The notes beneath the pieces were generated by a model. The model worked only from the letters and a program-made list of their open reading frames with translations, did not search any database and was not told where the DNA came from. From positions 34,139,307 to 34,203,306 of the forward strand of contig OX578286.1 in assembly GCA_951217055.1 (NCBI GenBank): a stretch of 64,000 bases of DNA, read 5' to 3'. Positions 31,584-43,400 of this stretch are shown one piece after another (the stretch's first letter is position 1; every line of letters begins with the position of its first letter). The DNA comes from Gerris lacustris (Eukaryota > Arthropoda > Insecta > Hemiptera > Gerridae). The position numbers and the translations under genes are program-made.

Positions 31584-32960
31584 GTTATTACTTGTCTTGA
31601 TATTAATATTAATAATGATTTTAACAGATTTTTATCTAACAATTAAATGTACATTAATAAATACTGTCTTACAATACCGGCCTTTGGCCGGTGCACCCTG
31701 GGTTTGCAGCTATATCTTCATTGTACATTATCTTTATTTATAAATTAACTTAAAACTAACATTATAATCTGCATTAAATATATTTATGTATTTCTTTTTT
31801 TTTATATTCTATTTCATAATCGAATTCTTTCTGTCATAATTTCTCAATACATTTTATCGATAAATAATTAATGCATAATTAATAATACAAAAAAGTATAA
31901 TTATAATAAAATAAATATTTACTATTCATCATTTATATAATCGAGTAGTGTCCCCGAAGGCTGCGATGACTCACCTGGAAATGATTTGATATTGCTAAGC
32001 TAAGGCAACCACATTTTATGCCAATTAAAATGAACGTTTGTTTTGATTTGTCGGTCTTTAACTAGATTATAATAACTTGTCTAAATTGATAACTAAATTA
32101 ATACATACTTAATTTTATTTTTTTTCTTAATATAAAATTAAGCCGGTGTCACGGGCATCGGCTCGTAATATTATACTAACTATTTAACAATTCTTAATTT
32201 CAAAACAACAATTAACAAAAAAAATCGATATATTTTTTTTTAAATCTAATTTTAACATTTTTTAAAAAATAATATACAATGAATGATCGTTTTGAACGAC
32301 ATTTTTTTAATGTCCCCGAACTCATAAAATTCTTGAAAGAAATCGGTTTCAGACAAATTGGCACTTTGCTGCATTAGATAGAAATGTTTACACACGAGCC
32401 GCATGCGAGGGCAGAATGGTTTCTGCAGCAAAGACACTTTAAGCTCGAGTTGCACTTTGCATTTTTCCTAGTTAGTTTTTTTTTTTTTTTTTTGTAAATA
32501 AAATATAAAAGTACAATCAACAGCTACTGAGACTCGGCAACAAAAGAAGAACAACTTTACCAGCTGTTCTGTTTTTAGCCAGTGTTGCCAACTTTTTTCA
32601 AGCTTAAACGATGTTACCCGGCTATTAGAGTCATATTATTTGTTCAAAAGCTGGATCACTGGATTTCGGGAAAGTAAAATCAGTGCGGGAAAGTAGTGCA
32701 ACAATCTGGTGTTTTGCGTAATATTATAAGTGCAAAAATAACCACTTTATCGAGCAACTGTAGGAAAAAATATTTTCCTCTTGTACAAGTCTACTTAGAC
32801 AGACATTGTATATTATAATATTCTGTAATCTACTGTATATTATGTTACAATGGGTTCAGTGTTGTCATTCTGTACATTAAAAAAACTACTTGATCTTTAG
32901 ATTGATTCATTAAATATTTCACTTTGACCATTTCACATTTATCTGATAACTTTCTTATCT
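31584..32960. other. AT-rich stretch with dispersed repeat fragments
   Basis: 31930-32170 carries a copy of the AATCGAGTAGTGTCCC...AAGGCAACCACA family (see 52560-53130). A block near 32390-32460 resembles the GCATGCGAG hairpin module of the recombinase-like family. No gene seen. Confidence 0.35.
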
Positions 32961-32967
32961 TTATTTA

Positions 32968-32968
<1 letters not shown>

Positions 32969-33006
<38 letters not shown>

Positions 33007-33067
33007 TATATGTATTCATTCTTCTTAATTCCGTGAAAGATAAGAAGACATGCATATATGTGCTACA

Positions 33068-33150
<83 letters not shown>
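32969..33150. repeat. (AT)n microsatellites
   Basis: Two long (TA)n tracts at about 32969-33010 and 33069-33150, separated by unique sequence. Confidence 0.95.
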
Positions 33151-33153
<3 letters not shown>

Positions 33154-33430
33154 GGTACTTAATATTTATTACTCTTACGAACTTACGTAATATTTAATGC
33201 ACATTTTTGTTTGATTATTATTAGTAATTAATTTATAAGGCAGGTGTTATAATTTATGATATGAAATGATAAAGTTCAGAGTTTATAACATTGAAATTTT
33301 TTTATTGTCAATGTTGCTTTGGCTGTCATGAATCTCTTGATTGACAGTGACTTCTTTTAATAATGTTATATTGTTAATTTCCTAAAAATATATAAAATAA
33401 TCGTTAAAGATTAATAGTGTGATCTTTCAT

Positions 33431-33877
33431 ACTAGGGCGGTAAAGAAGAGGAATTCTTCAGCTTTACGCACGATTAGCGAGTTTGTTTAAATTTAACAAA
33501 ACTAATTTGCTGTTATTTTATTAAAGTAACTGTTTATATTGAGTTTTTAGTGAAAATCAATGAGTGAATCAAGTGACTTTGACGAAAATGTGGAGAATAA
33601 TACTCCTCCAGAAATAATTAGTTCGGAAAAAAATAAAACTCAAGAATAAATGCCATCTTTATCAAGAGAGAGATACGAACTTACACACAGCAAGTTTATT
33701 TTTGTCTGTATTTATTATTTAAATCTAACAATCGTAGATAAAGTACGGTGCGCAACTCGTGCGAGAACAGCATTTTGCATTGCTCGTGTGGTTTTACTAC
33801 CCTCGCTGTCGCTCGGGTACAAACTCCACACTCACATGCAAAATGCTACTTTCCGCACTCGACGCGTAATGTACTAT
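33431..33877 (+). mobile_element. Recombinase-like mini-element, copy C (half palindrome)
   Basis: Starts at ACTAGGGCGGTAAAGAAGAG, i.e. in the core of the palindrome, so the left arm and everything 5' of it are absent. The ORF from 33560 reads MSESSDFDENVENNTPPEII then meets a stop after KTQE. The 3' hairpin module is complete and ends CGCGTAATGTACTAT. Confidence 0.75.
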
Positions 33878-33879
33878 TA

Positions 33880-34560
33880 TTTTATATATACATATACATT
33901 ATACATTTATAGATTTTAACTTATTATTTATTATACATGGCCGGCTTCATAAGAAATAAGAATATGAAGATATGTGGCCTATTTAGAGGTCGAATTTACA
34001 CCTCTTTGATTATGATTTGTTCTATTAATATAAGAATTTTAAAAGAACAAATAAATTTGTTAAAAAGAAAATGAGCTATAATGAAACAACATTAAGGTGC
34101 CTTGGGAACAAACTGTCACAAGGCAAAACTTTCATTAAGTTTATCCCAATATGGCCGCTTTGCTGACAAAAGTTTTTCCTTCAACCCCTCCGCCCTGCTC
34201 GTTCCTCGTCCTAAAGCTTGGAGAAACAAGAAAGTTTGAGCAGCAAAACCCCCCTGAGAAAAACTTACAAAAAAAAAAAAAAAAAAAAAAAGGGAAAACC
34301 AAGAGGAAACCTAGAGAAAAGTTTGCTCTTATAATTAGTTTGCTAATTTGACGTCTCTCATCCTGACAGCGCTGCCTAAATCCCTTTTATTTATGTATTT
34401 GATTACTTTTAGTTCTTTTATTTGCCTCTTGGAGCGCGCTTAAGAGTTATATCGTGCTAGTTAAACAGAAAATAAAATATAAAAATTTAAGACATGAAAA
34501 TATTTATTGAATCAGAGCTTTCACATTCAGAAAATATGAGTTTCATCAGTGATAATGTAA
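33880..34560. other. Intergenic stretch with a poly(A) run
   Basis: No recognisable gene. A 22-base A run near 34269-34290 follows a GC-richer block starting ATGGCCGCTTTGC; a retroposed fragment is possible but has no identified source. Confidence 0.3.
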
Positions 34561-34579
34561 GCACAATGAACACAAGTGA

Positions 34580-35375
34580 AAACCAATCTACCTTCTATAA
34601 AATTTTAACTTCCTGGCACGATATTTAAGAGCGTAACATTTTGCCTGTCGTTTATTTAAACTTCAGCCAGCCTACCGTCAAAATATTGAACTATAAATGA
34701 AAACCTGTCAACCTCCTGTTAAATCCTAACTTCCTGGCACGATATTTAAGAGTGTCACATTTTGATTATTGTTTATTGAAACTTCAGCCAGCCTAACGTC
34801 AAAATATTGAACTATAAATGATAACCTGTCAACCTCCTGTAAAATCCTAACTTCTTCGCACGATATTTAAGAGCGTAACATTTTGCCTGGCGTTTATTGA
34901 AACTTCAGCCAGCCTACCGTCAAAATATTGAACTATAAATGAAAACCTGTCAACCTCCTATAAAATCCTAACTTTCTCGCACGATATTTAAGAGCGTAAC
35001 ATTTTGCCTGTCGTTTATTGAAACTTCAGCCAGCCTTTCGTCAAAATATTGAACTATAAATAAAAACCTATCGACCTCCTGTTAAATTCTAACTTCCTGG
35101 CACGATACTTAAGAGTGTCACATTTTGATTATTGTTTATTGAAACTTCAGCCAGCCTATCGTCAAAATATTGTACTACAAATGAAAACCTATCGACCTCC
35201 TGTTAAATTCTAACTTCCTGGCCCGATACTTAAGAGTGTCACATTTTGATTATTGTTTATTGAAACTTCAGCCAGCCTATCGTCAAAATATTGTACTACA
35301 AATGAAAACCTTTCGACCTCTTGTTAAATTCTAACTTCCTCGCCCGATATTTAAGAGCGTCACATTTTTCATGTC
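34580..35375 (+). repeat. ~122-bp tandem repeat x 6-7
   Basis: Units contain AACTTCCTGGCACGATATTT, AAGAGTGTCACATTTTGATT and GAAACTTCAGCCAGCCTA. The copies differ by a few percent. Non-coding. Confidence 0.9.
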
Positions 35376-35487
35376 GTTTTTGCGTGATGGGAATTTCTTC
35401 TGCATCCCAGAAATACAACATATCCATGTTAAAAAACAGAAGAAAATTTAGTTCCTCATAGAAGCTTTACTGTATCAAAGTGTTAGC

Positions 35488-36095
35488 TTATAGGTGGTTA
35501 GAGGTGGTTAAAGGTGGGTAGAGGTGGTTAGAGGGGGTTAGAGGTAGTTAGAGGTGATTAGAGGTGGTTAGAGGGGGTTAGAGGGGGTTAGAGGTATGTT
35601 AGAGGTGTTTAGAGGCTGTTAGAGGTGGTTATAGGTGTTAGAGAAAAAATGTTGTAACGCGCATAGGTGTTTTAAGTTAAGACGCGTTAAGAAGGTGTTT
35701 ATTAGACGCGTAAAGGTGGTTATAGGTGTTAGAAGAATATTTAGTTCCTCATAAAAGCTTTACTGCATCAAAGTGTTAGCTTATAGGTGGTTAGAGGTGG
35801 TAAAAGGTGGGTAGAGGTGGTTAGAGGTGGTTAGAGGTAGTTAGAGGTGGTTAGAGGTGGTTAGAGGTGATTAGAGGTGGTTAGAGGGGGTTAGAGGGGG
35901 TTAGAGGTATGTTAGAGGTGTTTAGAGGTTGTTAGAGGTGGTTATAGGCGTTAGAGGTGGTTAGAGGTGGTAAGAGCTGGTTAGAGGTGGTTAGAGGGGG
36001 TTAAAGGTGGTTAGAGGTGATTAGAGGTGGTTAGAGGTGGTTAGAGGTTGTTAGAGGTGGTTATAGGTGTTAGAGGTAGTTAGAGGTGGTTAGAA
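35488..36095 (+). repeat. G-rich decamer minisatellite (TTAGAGGTGG)n
   Basis: Dozens of copies of TTAGAGGTGG with variants TTAGAGGGGG and TTAGAGGTAG, interrupted at 35640-35780 by a partly duplicated spacer (TTCCTCATA.AAGCTTTACTG). The same motif appears on the other strand at 45025-45280 and, degenerated, at 46030-46290. Runs of GG and GGGGG give G-quadruplex potential. Confidence 0.9.
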
Positions 36096-37920
36096 TTTTA
36101 GTTTTTAAGCAATAACTTTCAGATACTTCAAGTAAGAACACTTTTTGTTGTAAAATTATTAACTTGAACTAGATTTATCTAGTCTGTTGGATAAAATCTC
36201 AGTTTCATAGGGTTGAGAAAACCTCACAACAACAAAGTTGATTACAAAAGACAAAGTTGTTCTAGAACAACAATGGTCAGATATTTACAAGTTAGTAGTT
36301 ATTCTCTGGCTATACACAACAAGAAATAACTTTGTATAGCTGGAATAGTTTTGATACAAATTTATTTAAAATAAACAAAATATTGAACTATTTAATCAAT
36401 TAATAGTATTTAAAAAGATCGTTACAATAATTTATAATTTTAGCTTAGTTTAGTTGGTCTTTACCGTTTAATAATCTAAATCTGCCTGTTAATAAAAATA
36501 TATAGACATTAATAAATACAACATGAAGTTATTTGAAAACATATTCGGTTTGTTTTAATCCCCTTATTTCTACCCTCCTTTGATTCGTCGACAAGTTTTA
36601 TACGCATGCGCTAACATTGTACTATAATAATATCAAATATCGTGTCAGGTTAGAGTTAGAACGAGTTTAGGAATATTATAATTCGCACAGTATAACAAAC
36701 ATTCAAGGAAACCTAATAATTATGGAACCTTCCTGATTGATATAACTGCGCATGTCAGAGAAACCCAGTCACAAGTCGGATTGGAACGGCTTTTATCCAT
36801 TGCGCATGCCCTAGACCATCCCGCGGACGGAACACTGCTTGGTTGGAACAAACCTATCATTAATTTTGTGTAAACTACAAAAAGTATTACAATATACTAA
36901 GTTTGAATACTAATTTTATTTTAATTTCAGGAAATATATCTAGTAAATAAATTTAGTGAAGGTAATAGGTAAAGTAAGTAGCCACAGTAAATCGCTGATT
37001 TGATCTATACTCAATACTCATGTAATTATACTTTGTAAATCTGACATCTCAGATTGGCCAACATAAGTGAGAGAAAAAATAAAACCACTAGGCGGTTATC
37101 TTAAGGTTATCCTGTGATATTTTTGTTTGTCTACTTGGCCCTCCCTACTACCTTCCAAAATCTCGAGCTATCATTGGCTCTCCTGTTTTTTTTTCGATTT
37201 TACCGCGCTGTCTGAATAACTAAGTATAATGGAATGAGTTCAGTATATATTCAATTTTCAATATTCTTATACATCATTAGTATCTCACGTACCCTGATTT
37301 ATTAGGAACCGTTTTGTAGTTTTGACACAATTCATATATGTTTTATAATAACTTAATAATGTATTATGTATCTATAATGTTGCATTTAATTGTGTTATAT
37401 ATACATATCAATAAATGTATTTTTTTCTTCGTCTTCTTCTAAATATATTTAAAAGTTTAATTATTTCAAAGGTATTTTTCTATATATATATATATATATA
37501 TTTTTTTTTTTGACTTTCCATGAAATTAAGATTTCATAATGAATGTTATTGGAAAAATAATTTTCATTATCTTACGCCAGAAAAAGGTCAATAGTTTAAA
37601 ACAATTTAAAAAAAAAATTGTAATAACAGAAAGTATAATATATTGTTTTTATATTATATTTTCCAAGAACATTATCATTATTTTAGTTTAGATATGAAAT
37701 AAAAGTTTAAAAACAATGGAAAATTTCGGGAAACCTTCAAAGTTGGAAAAATATCAATGACTGTAAAGCAAACAAAAAAAAAACTCAAACGTCATAATCT
37801 CTGAACTTATCATTTCACATTTTTGCAATACACTTGTGCGATAAAATAAAATGTATGCATAAAACTGTGCATTAAATATTGAAGTACCTTTTAACATACA
37901 CAGACACAAACACACACAGA
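36096..37920. other. AT-rich stretch with a dispersed repeat
   Basis: 36743-36862 shares GGAACGGCTTTTATCCATTG, CGCATGCCC and GGACGG.ACACTGCTTGGTT with 38278-38475. A short (AT)n tract is at 37481-37500. No gene seen. Confidence 0.4.
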
Positions 37921-37924
37921 TATA

Positions 37925-38058
<134 letters not shown>

Positions 38059-38174
38059 TGTACATAATGTAGCGTATTTTCCAATATCTAGTTCTCGTTG
38101 TAAATTTCGGGCATCTTGATCAGTAGACAATATTTCGTTCTTCGTTCGAGCTAGTTCGAAAAAAACATTCTGCG

Positions 38175-38255
38175 GTGTAGCTTATTATTTTTGTCAAGGC
38201 TGGATGATAATACAAAGTTCCATGGTTCGAACCCGGTGTTGGAGTGTACTTTTCT
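38175..38255 (+). repeat. tRNA-like fragment (possible SINE head)
   Basis: B box GGTTCGAACCC preceded by an A-box-like GTGTAGCTTATTAT. No acceptor stem; a degenerate Pol III promoter at best. Confidence 0.3.
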
Positions 38256-38479
38256 GTCTTTCTCGCATCTTGATTTAACTGCGCATGTCATACAAACCAG
38301 TACTTGGTATTTTCAGAGGATCGTTTAGACGGTACAGTGATCCCTGCGCAGGTTTGTATAGTTTGGAGGATGGTACAAAACTCTGTCACATGTCGGGTTG
38401 GAACGGCTTTTATCCATTGCGCATGCCCCTGACGATCGCAAGGACGGTACACTGCTTGGTTTAAACAAACCTAATAGGT

Positions 38480-39859
38480 GAGTAGCTGAATTCCAAAAGC
38501 AGCTATATCCACTTGAAATTTTTTTGGCAAAGCACGAAATACGTCCAGATATTCACTAAATTGTGTTTTCAGGTTAATTTAAAAAAAAAATGAAAATCAA
38601 TAACTAATAATTCATTTAGTGGACAAAAGCCCTATAATCTCAGGCTATTATTTTCTTTTTAATAAACAAAAGAAATAATCACATAGCTGGTTTTGTCACA
38701 GTTTTTGCTTATAGCTACTTTTGCAACCAAACCCACCGCCATGTTGGATTGGTGTGCTGCAGCAAAAGCAGTTATATCCAATAAATTAATATTTTTTGCT
38801 TACTTTTTTCTCTTCTATCATATTTGTTTCTGTTTGAAAGAAGATAGAAATGTGTGAAGAAGGATATAGATGATTTTGCAGCGCAGAGTAACTCTATAAT
38901 GTGTACGGTGTACGTGTACATAAGATATGGCTGTTTTTGGATCAGTTATGGATATAGCTCCTTTTGAATCCGCACTCATATTTCAATCTAGATTTAATAG
39001 GTTTATAATTTTTTTTGGAACTGTTTGACTGCAGAACCTTGTAGAGCTTTAAAAAAAACAAATCCAGGGGTACCAATATCTCATTTTTAGGGTCCGTAGG
39101 CAAAACCAAGGACCCTTATATTTTCCTGCGTGTGTCTGTCCGTCCGTCCTGTCGCCTGCTCTTACGGCTACACTTTTCGTCTGATCACTTTGAAATTTGG
39201 AATGTATGTGTCTTGTACCTGCCCACATAATATTTTAAAAATATAGCGACTTAAAAAAAATATATTTAAAAAAAATTAGGGTAAAAAAACTTAAGGGGTA
39301 ATTTTTTTTTTTTTTTTTGACACCGTGAGGGGTATCATATGAAAGTGTACGTCGAGCTGATTACAAAAATATATAATTCTTTGGCTATAACTTTGGTAGG
39401 GTGAGCGTATGCAAGTTTGAAGTGGGTGTAAAACGTGTCTCCCCCCCCCCTTCTATCTCGCTTATGTGAAGTGTAAAAATCTGAAAAAATTCCTGAATAT
39501 TCTTCGACCAAAAGTAAAGATACCACTTTTTGGAAATTTCGAAAAAAAATATTATTTTATTTTTTATTGACAAAATACTTTTTTTTATAACTTTGGTCTT
39601 TTCGATGTATTTATATGGTTGTAGTCCGGTTCTGTGGCAAAAAAAATACTATATCAGAAGTTTGTTTATGTGTTTTGAGAATATCAGACCCATAGGATAG
39701 TTCACAGTAAGCTTTTTAGCATTTTAAAAAACACCATCAAAAGGGTACTACTTAAACTATACAGTGTGGCCTACGGACCCTCGCTGTGTGCTGACTAGCA
39801 CACACTTGACCTGTTTTTTCATTTGTTTGGATATAGCTGCTTTTTGAATTCGGCTACTC
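38480..39859. mobile_element. DNA transposon with 32-bp TIRs and AGGT TSD
   Basis: The ends GAGTAGCTGAATTCCAAAAG and CTTTTTGAATTCGGCTACTC continue inward to GCAGCTATATCCA; 30 of 32 positions match. Flanked by AGGT at 38476-38479 and 39860-39863. Extra internal copies of GCAGTTATATCC/GGATATAGCTCC near 38768 and 38942 look like subterminal transposase sites. No transposase frame. A second element is nested at 39089-39781. Confidence 0.8.
39089..39781. mobile_element. Nested element with AGGGTCCGTAGGC TIRs
   Basis: Perfect 13-bp inverted ends AGGGTCCGTAGGC/GCCTACGGACCCT. It includes a GTCTGTCCGTCCGTCC stretch and CACTTTGAAATTTGGAATG, typical of a widespread insect repeat type with GGGTCCGTA ends. 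No protein. Confidence 0.7.
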
Positions 39860-39929
39860 AGGTAATCTATAGGTTAATCGTTAATCCATAGGTGTATCTA
39901 TATAAGGTAGGGATGTACTTCTAATAATG

Positions 39930-39931
<2 letters not shown>

Positions 39932-39992
<61 letters not shown>
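39932..39992. repeat. (AT)n microsatellite
   Basis: Pure TA dinucleotide tract of about 60 bp. Confidence 0.95.
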
Positions 39993-39993
<1 letters not shown>

Positions 39994-40194
39994 AATGTAA
40001 GAATTCATGTAATGGACTGTTCAAAATACTCAAGAGAAGAAAATACATTAAAAGATTCCAATGTAATAATTGATTTGAAGTGATTTCCAAGATCCAATGT
40101 TGATTGATTTCTCACACTGCACCGAGGTATAAAGGTGCCTAATTAATTACAGTTTAATGATCAATTAACATGAAGCAGTTAAGCAGTCATTTCA

Positions 40195-40530
40195 CTTGTA
40201 CTTGTACTAACGAACCACTTGTTCGAACCTTAGCAGTTAGGTCATATTATAGACCCATAGTACAAGCCCCGTATGGTAGAGAGTTCCAGCCACTTGACAC
40301 ATTATATACCTCTGCACATGGTACCGCCGAAGCGAGTATGATGTGGTAATTAGAGAGTCATTTAAATCAGAGTGTCAAAGTGTAGGGCAGGGCAAGGGCA
40401 CCCCTTAAGGGTTCTCTCCTGCTCCATCCTCAATTCATAGATGCAATTTAGATCATCGTGGCACGGAATCGAATCCACGACCTTGAGTCGTCTCAATTGA
40501 TAGCCGGATGGATTGGGACGTCTGGCTTGG
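40195..40530 (-). mobile_element. SINE, shared body with alternative tRNA-like head
   Basis: The body (minus strand: ACTCGCTTCGGCGGTACCAT, then AACAAGTGGTTCGT) matches the 445-736 family. The head differs: GGATTCGATTCC as B box behind GGCTATCAATTGAGACGA, plus about 75 bp of additional sequence between head and body. The tail is (TACAAG)n-like rather than (CTA)n. No clean TSD was found. Confidence 0.65.
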
Positions 40531-40732
40531 AGTAGGCTGAATTTGGAGTATGATTCTTCTCAACATTTTTTTTTTGTTTTCATTTTATTTAATTACTGCA
40601 ACTACAATATACATCATTGTTATAAGCAATACGGATGAATGAATATGTGGCTTGAGACAACGTGAGGCAAGGAACTATACAGTGATAGCACTTACTAAAT
40701 TGAAACAGATATTATTTCATGTGTAGCGTAAA

Positions 40733-41424
40733 TAGTCCAGGCAAATTAGTAAAAAATACAGCAAATGGAGGAAATAATTTATAAAGTTTTGAAACTTTGT
40801 GAAAACACTTCTAAGGGGTGTAGTAGTAAGAAACAGTAAAGTTCCCCCCTCTTGAATGGGCGCGTCCCCCCTCCCCCCTCCTTAAAGTCAAAAATTTACT
40901 TATTTTTCACTTTTTACGCAAAACAGTATATTTTTTGAAGAGAAGTGTTATTACCAAAATTATTCCTCACATAATTCTGCACAAAAAAGGTCCTATGCAT
41001 GTTTGAAGTGAGACAACCGTTTTCGAGATATTGTAGTTGGATAGAGATAAAACGTATTTTTGCGAACCAAGATATCAAAAAACCAACACTTCCGATTTTA
41101 ATGAAATTGGAATGGTAGGTTATACTTAGCCCATTGTTGATCCCATATAAGTTTCAACCTTCTGCGCCCATTATTTTATTCTCCACATTTATTATGTGAG
41201 GAATAATTTTGGTAATTACACTTCTCTTCAAAAAATATACCGTTTTGCGGAAAAAGTGAAAAATAAGTAAATTTTGGACTTTAAGGAGGGGAAAGGGGGG
41301 GACGCGCCCATTCAAGAGGGGGGAACTTTACTGTTTCTTACTACTACACCCCTTAAAAGTGTTTTCACAAAGTTTCAAAACTATATAAATTATTTCCTCT
41401 ATTATTCCTTATTTTCCTGGACTA
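40733..41424. mobile_element. Foldback/MITE with ~215-bp inverted arms
   Basis: The ends TAGTCCAGG and CCTGGACTA and the long arms (GGAGGAAATAATTTATAAAG; CAGTAAAGTTCCCCCCTCTT; GAATGGGCGCGTCCCCC) are inverted copies, with TA at both boundaries. The ~200-bp centre includes the ATATGGGACCAAC-type repeat. No coding sequence. Confidence 0.75.
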
Positions 41425-41985
41425 AAAGAGCAATGAGTAAATTTAAAACATGAAATTGAAAGAAATATGATTAGTAGTCTAGAGTCTAGAAGGTCACGTG
41501 GCCACTGCCTCTTCAGGCGTCTAGGAGGATTGTCAGGAATGGACCGGGAAAACAGACTGTGGACTAAAGGATTGGAATGGTCAGAAAAGGATTTGAGGAA
41601 GGATTTGTATCGGAAAATGGCTAATTCACGGACAAAGGGTAATTTGAGGACATTATGAAGGACGAGGTTTGAAACATAAAAGGGGGCGTCAGCTATTTTT
41701 CTTAGGATCTTGGATTGGTGTGATTGGATGCGATAGGAATTGGAAGGTTTGGTGCAACCCCAGTGTTCTATGCCATATGTCCATGTAGGTTTTATTATGG
41801 TGTTGTAGATGAGTAATTTGTTTTGCATGTTGAGTTTAGATGTGTTGTGTAAGAGTCTGTGTAAAAGTTTATAGTGTGTATTGCATGTTTGACGTTTATG
41901 TTTGGTGTGATGTGGCCATGTCAAACGACGATCTAAGTGTAGCCCCAGGTAGCGGACGGAACTGGAATGAGGAATAGGGATTTGA
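41425..41985 (-). pseudogene. Jockey-type LINE reverse transcriptase, C-terminal fragment
   Basis: Minus-strand reading gives VRYLGLHLDRRLTWPHH, then MQNKLLIYNTIIKPTWTYGI, EHWGCTKPSN and KILRKIADAPFYVSN. These are the conserved thumb/post-RT blocks of Jockey-clade non-LTR retrotransposons (family pattern YLGxxLDRRLTWxxH; PxWTYGIxLWG; QNKxLRxIxxAPWYVxN). The 5' part, including the catalytic YADD region and the endonuclease, is missing, as usual for 5'-truncated LINE insertions. The 3' side abuts the foldback element at 40733-41424; the last residues of the frame come from that element. Confidence 0.85.
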
Positions 41986-42829
41986 TTTTAGGGTTACTGG
42001 TCCACACATACCGTGCCTTAGAGCGAAGGTCTTCTCAACTTGTACTCCAAATTTCGTCAAAATCGGTCCAATGAATTAGGCTTCACGTATCTGCACAGAA
42101 GACAGACGACAGACAAACATTTTTTAAAAACCACTTTTTTGTGCTCATGGAACCGCAAAACGTGTAAATCCATCAAAATATCAAAATAAAATGTTCGCAC
42201 CATTCCTCTTTATACGAGAAAGAAAACAGCAGTATTATCTGCACTCACATAGGAGTTATGTAGATGATGGGAAGGAGAGAACTCAGAAGAAAATTATAAG
42301 TTTCCAGACGCCCTCCCAAAAAGTCAGCCAATCAAAATAGTGATCCAATCAAGTAGTTTATATCTACATTACTGCCAAATCTGTTTTGCGCCTCATTCAG
42401 AAACTGGCTGAATGTTAAGCAATCAAAAAGAAATTCCTTTTTTTATGATCAATTGTCTTTATTTGGTTTCGGAACAAATACAGACAATTTATCTAATTTA
42501 ACTTCACTTTCAATTTAACTTCAATTTTAATTACTGTAAAACAACTGCTGGTTGCGCCATTTTACACATCGTGGCGTGTGCCACATTAATTACTTTTTTT
42601 ACTACGTTTTTATTAGCTTGCTTTCTTCTTTGTTTGTCCGGTACAAATCTGCCAATCGATTTCTAACTAACTTCCCGAATAGCTAGACTTTTGAAACTTT
42701 TATCATAACTCAGAACACGATGACAATTCATTATTTTAATTTTTTTAGCCATCTTTCAGCAGAATTTAATTGGTTTTCAGCAAATTTTGCTCTACGGAAA
42801 GTTAGTTCGGAAGAAATCAGTAATAGTCC
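41986..42829. other. Intergenic stretch, repeat-like
   Basis: 42020-42150 has AAATTTCGTCAAAATCGGTC and CAGACGACAGACAAAC, typical of insect transposon untranslated ends. The rest is unassigned. Confidence 0.35.
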
Positions 42830-43400
42830 ACAGGCCACCATAAGAAGTGAGTCGCTGATTGATAAAGTTTTCTTACCTTATGGAATCGCTTATTTATGCC
42901 TTGTCCACTGATGAATTGTGTATATGGCAACTGGGGGCTGGGCCATTTCTTTTTTGTTGACATGCCAAACTTGCCCTTCTGCGGGAACATTGAAAAGAGA
43001 TAGATAAAGTTTTGATTTTCACAGGATCGTTTAATTAAATTATTTCAAAAACAGTGGTAAAAGGGGCCACCGATACGAGTGGGCCGTTTTCTTTTCAACG
43101 TCCCCGCAGAGCGATATGTTTGGGGCGGTGGCCATCCCAAACGGCCCACTCTTATCGGTGGCCCCTTTTACCACTGTTTTTGAAATAATTTAATTAAACG
43201 ATCCTGTGAAAATCAAAACTTTATCTATCTCTTTTCAATGTTCCCGCAGAAGGGCAAGTTTGGCATGTCAACAAAAAAGAAATGGCCCAGCCCCCAGCTG
43301 CCATATACTCAATTCATCGGTGGACACGGCATAAATAAGCGATTCCATAAGGTAAGAAAACTTTATCAATCAGCGACTTACTTCTTATGGTGGCCTGGGG
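42830..43400. repeat. Near-perfect long palindrome
   Basis: Two inverted arms of about 260 bp (42830-43090 and 43133-43400) differ at only a handful of positions, around a ~45-bp spacer. Both arms carry the exon-like segment described separately, head to head. The spacer begins TTTTCAACGTCCCCGCAGAG, which looks like the start of a third, degenerate copy of the acceptor and exon. Confidence 0.85.
43250..43351 (+). other. Exon-like segment, 34 codons, unknown
   Basis: Flanked by an acceptor (TTTTCAATGTTCCCGCAG) and a donor (GTAAGA). The 102-bp segment is open in phase 0: KGKFGMSTKKKWPSPQLPYT then QFIGGHGINKRFHK. The left arm of the palindrome holds the same segment on the minus strand with a few changes (SGQ for GGH). 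No family recognised. Exon from a transposon or a host-gene fragment are both possible. Confidence 0.3.

Noticed and set aside
33650..33919. 89-residue ORF and its relatives extending through the 3' hairpin module
   Set aside because: Only the segment ending in KF aligns as protein across copies; beyond that the conservation is palindromic DNA rather than codon-based.
34151..34351. 66-residue Lys-rich ORF
   Set aside because: Half of it is encoded by a poly(A) run; no domain or splice support.
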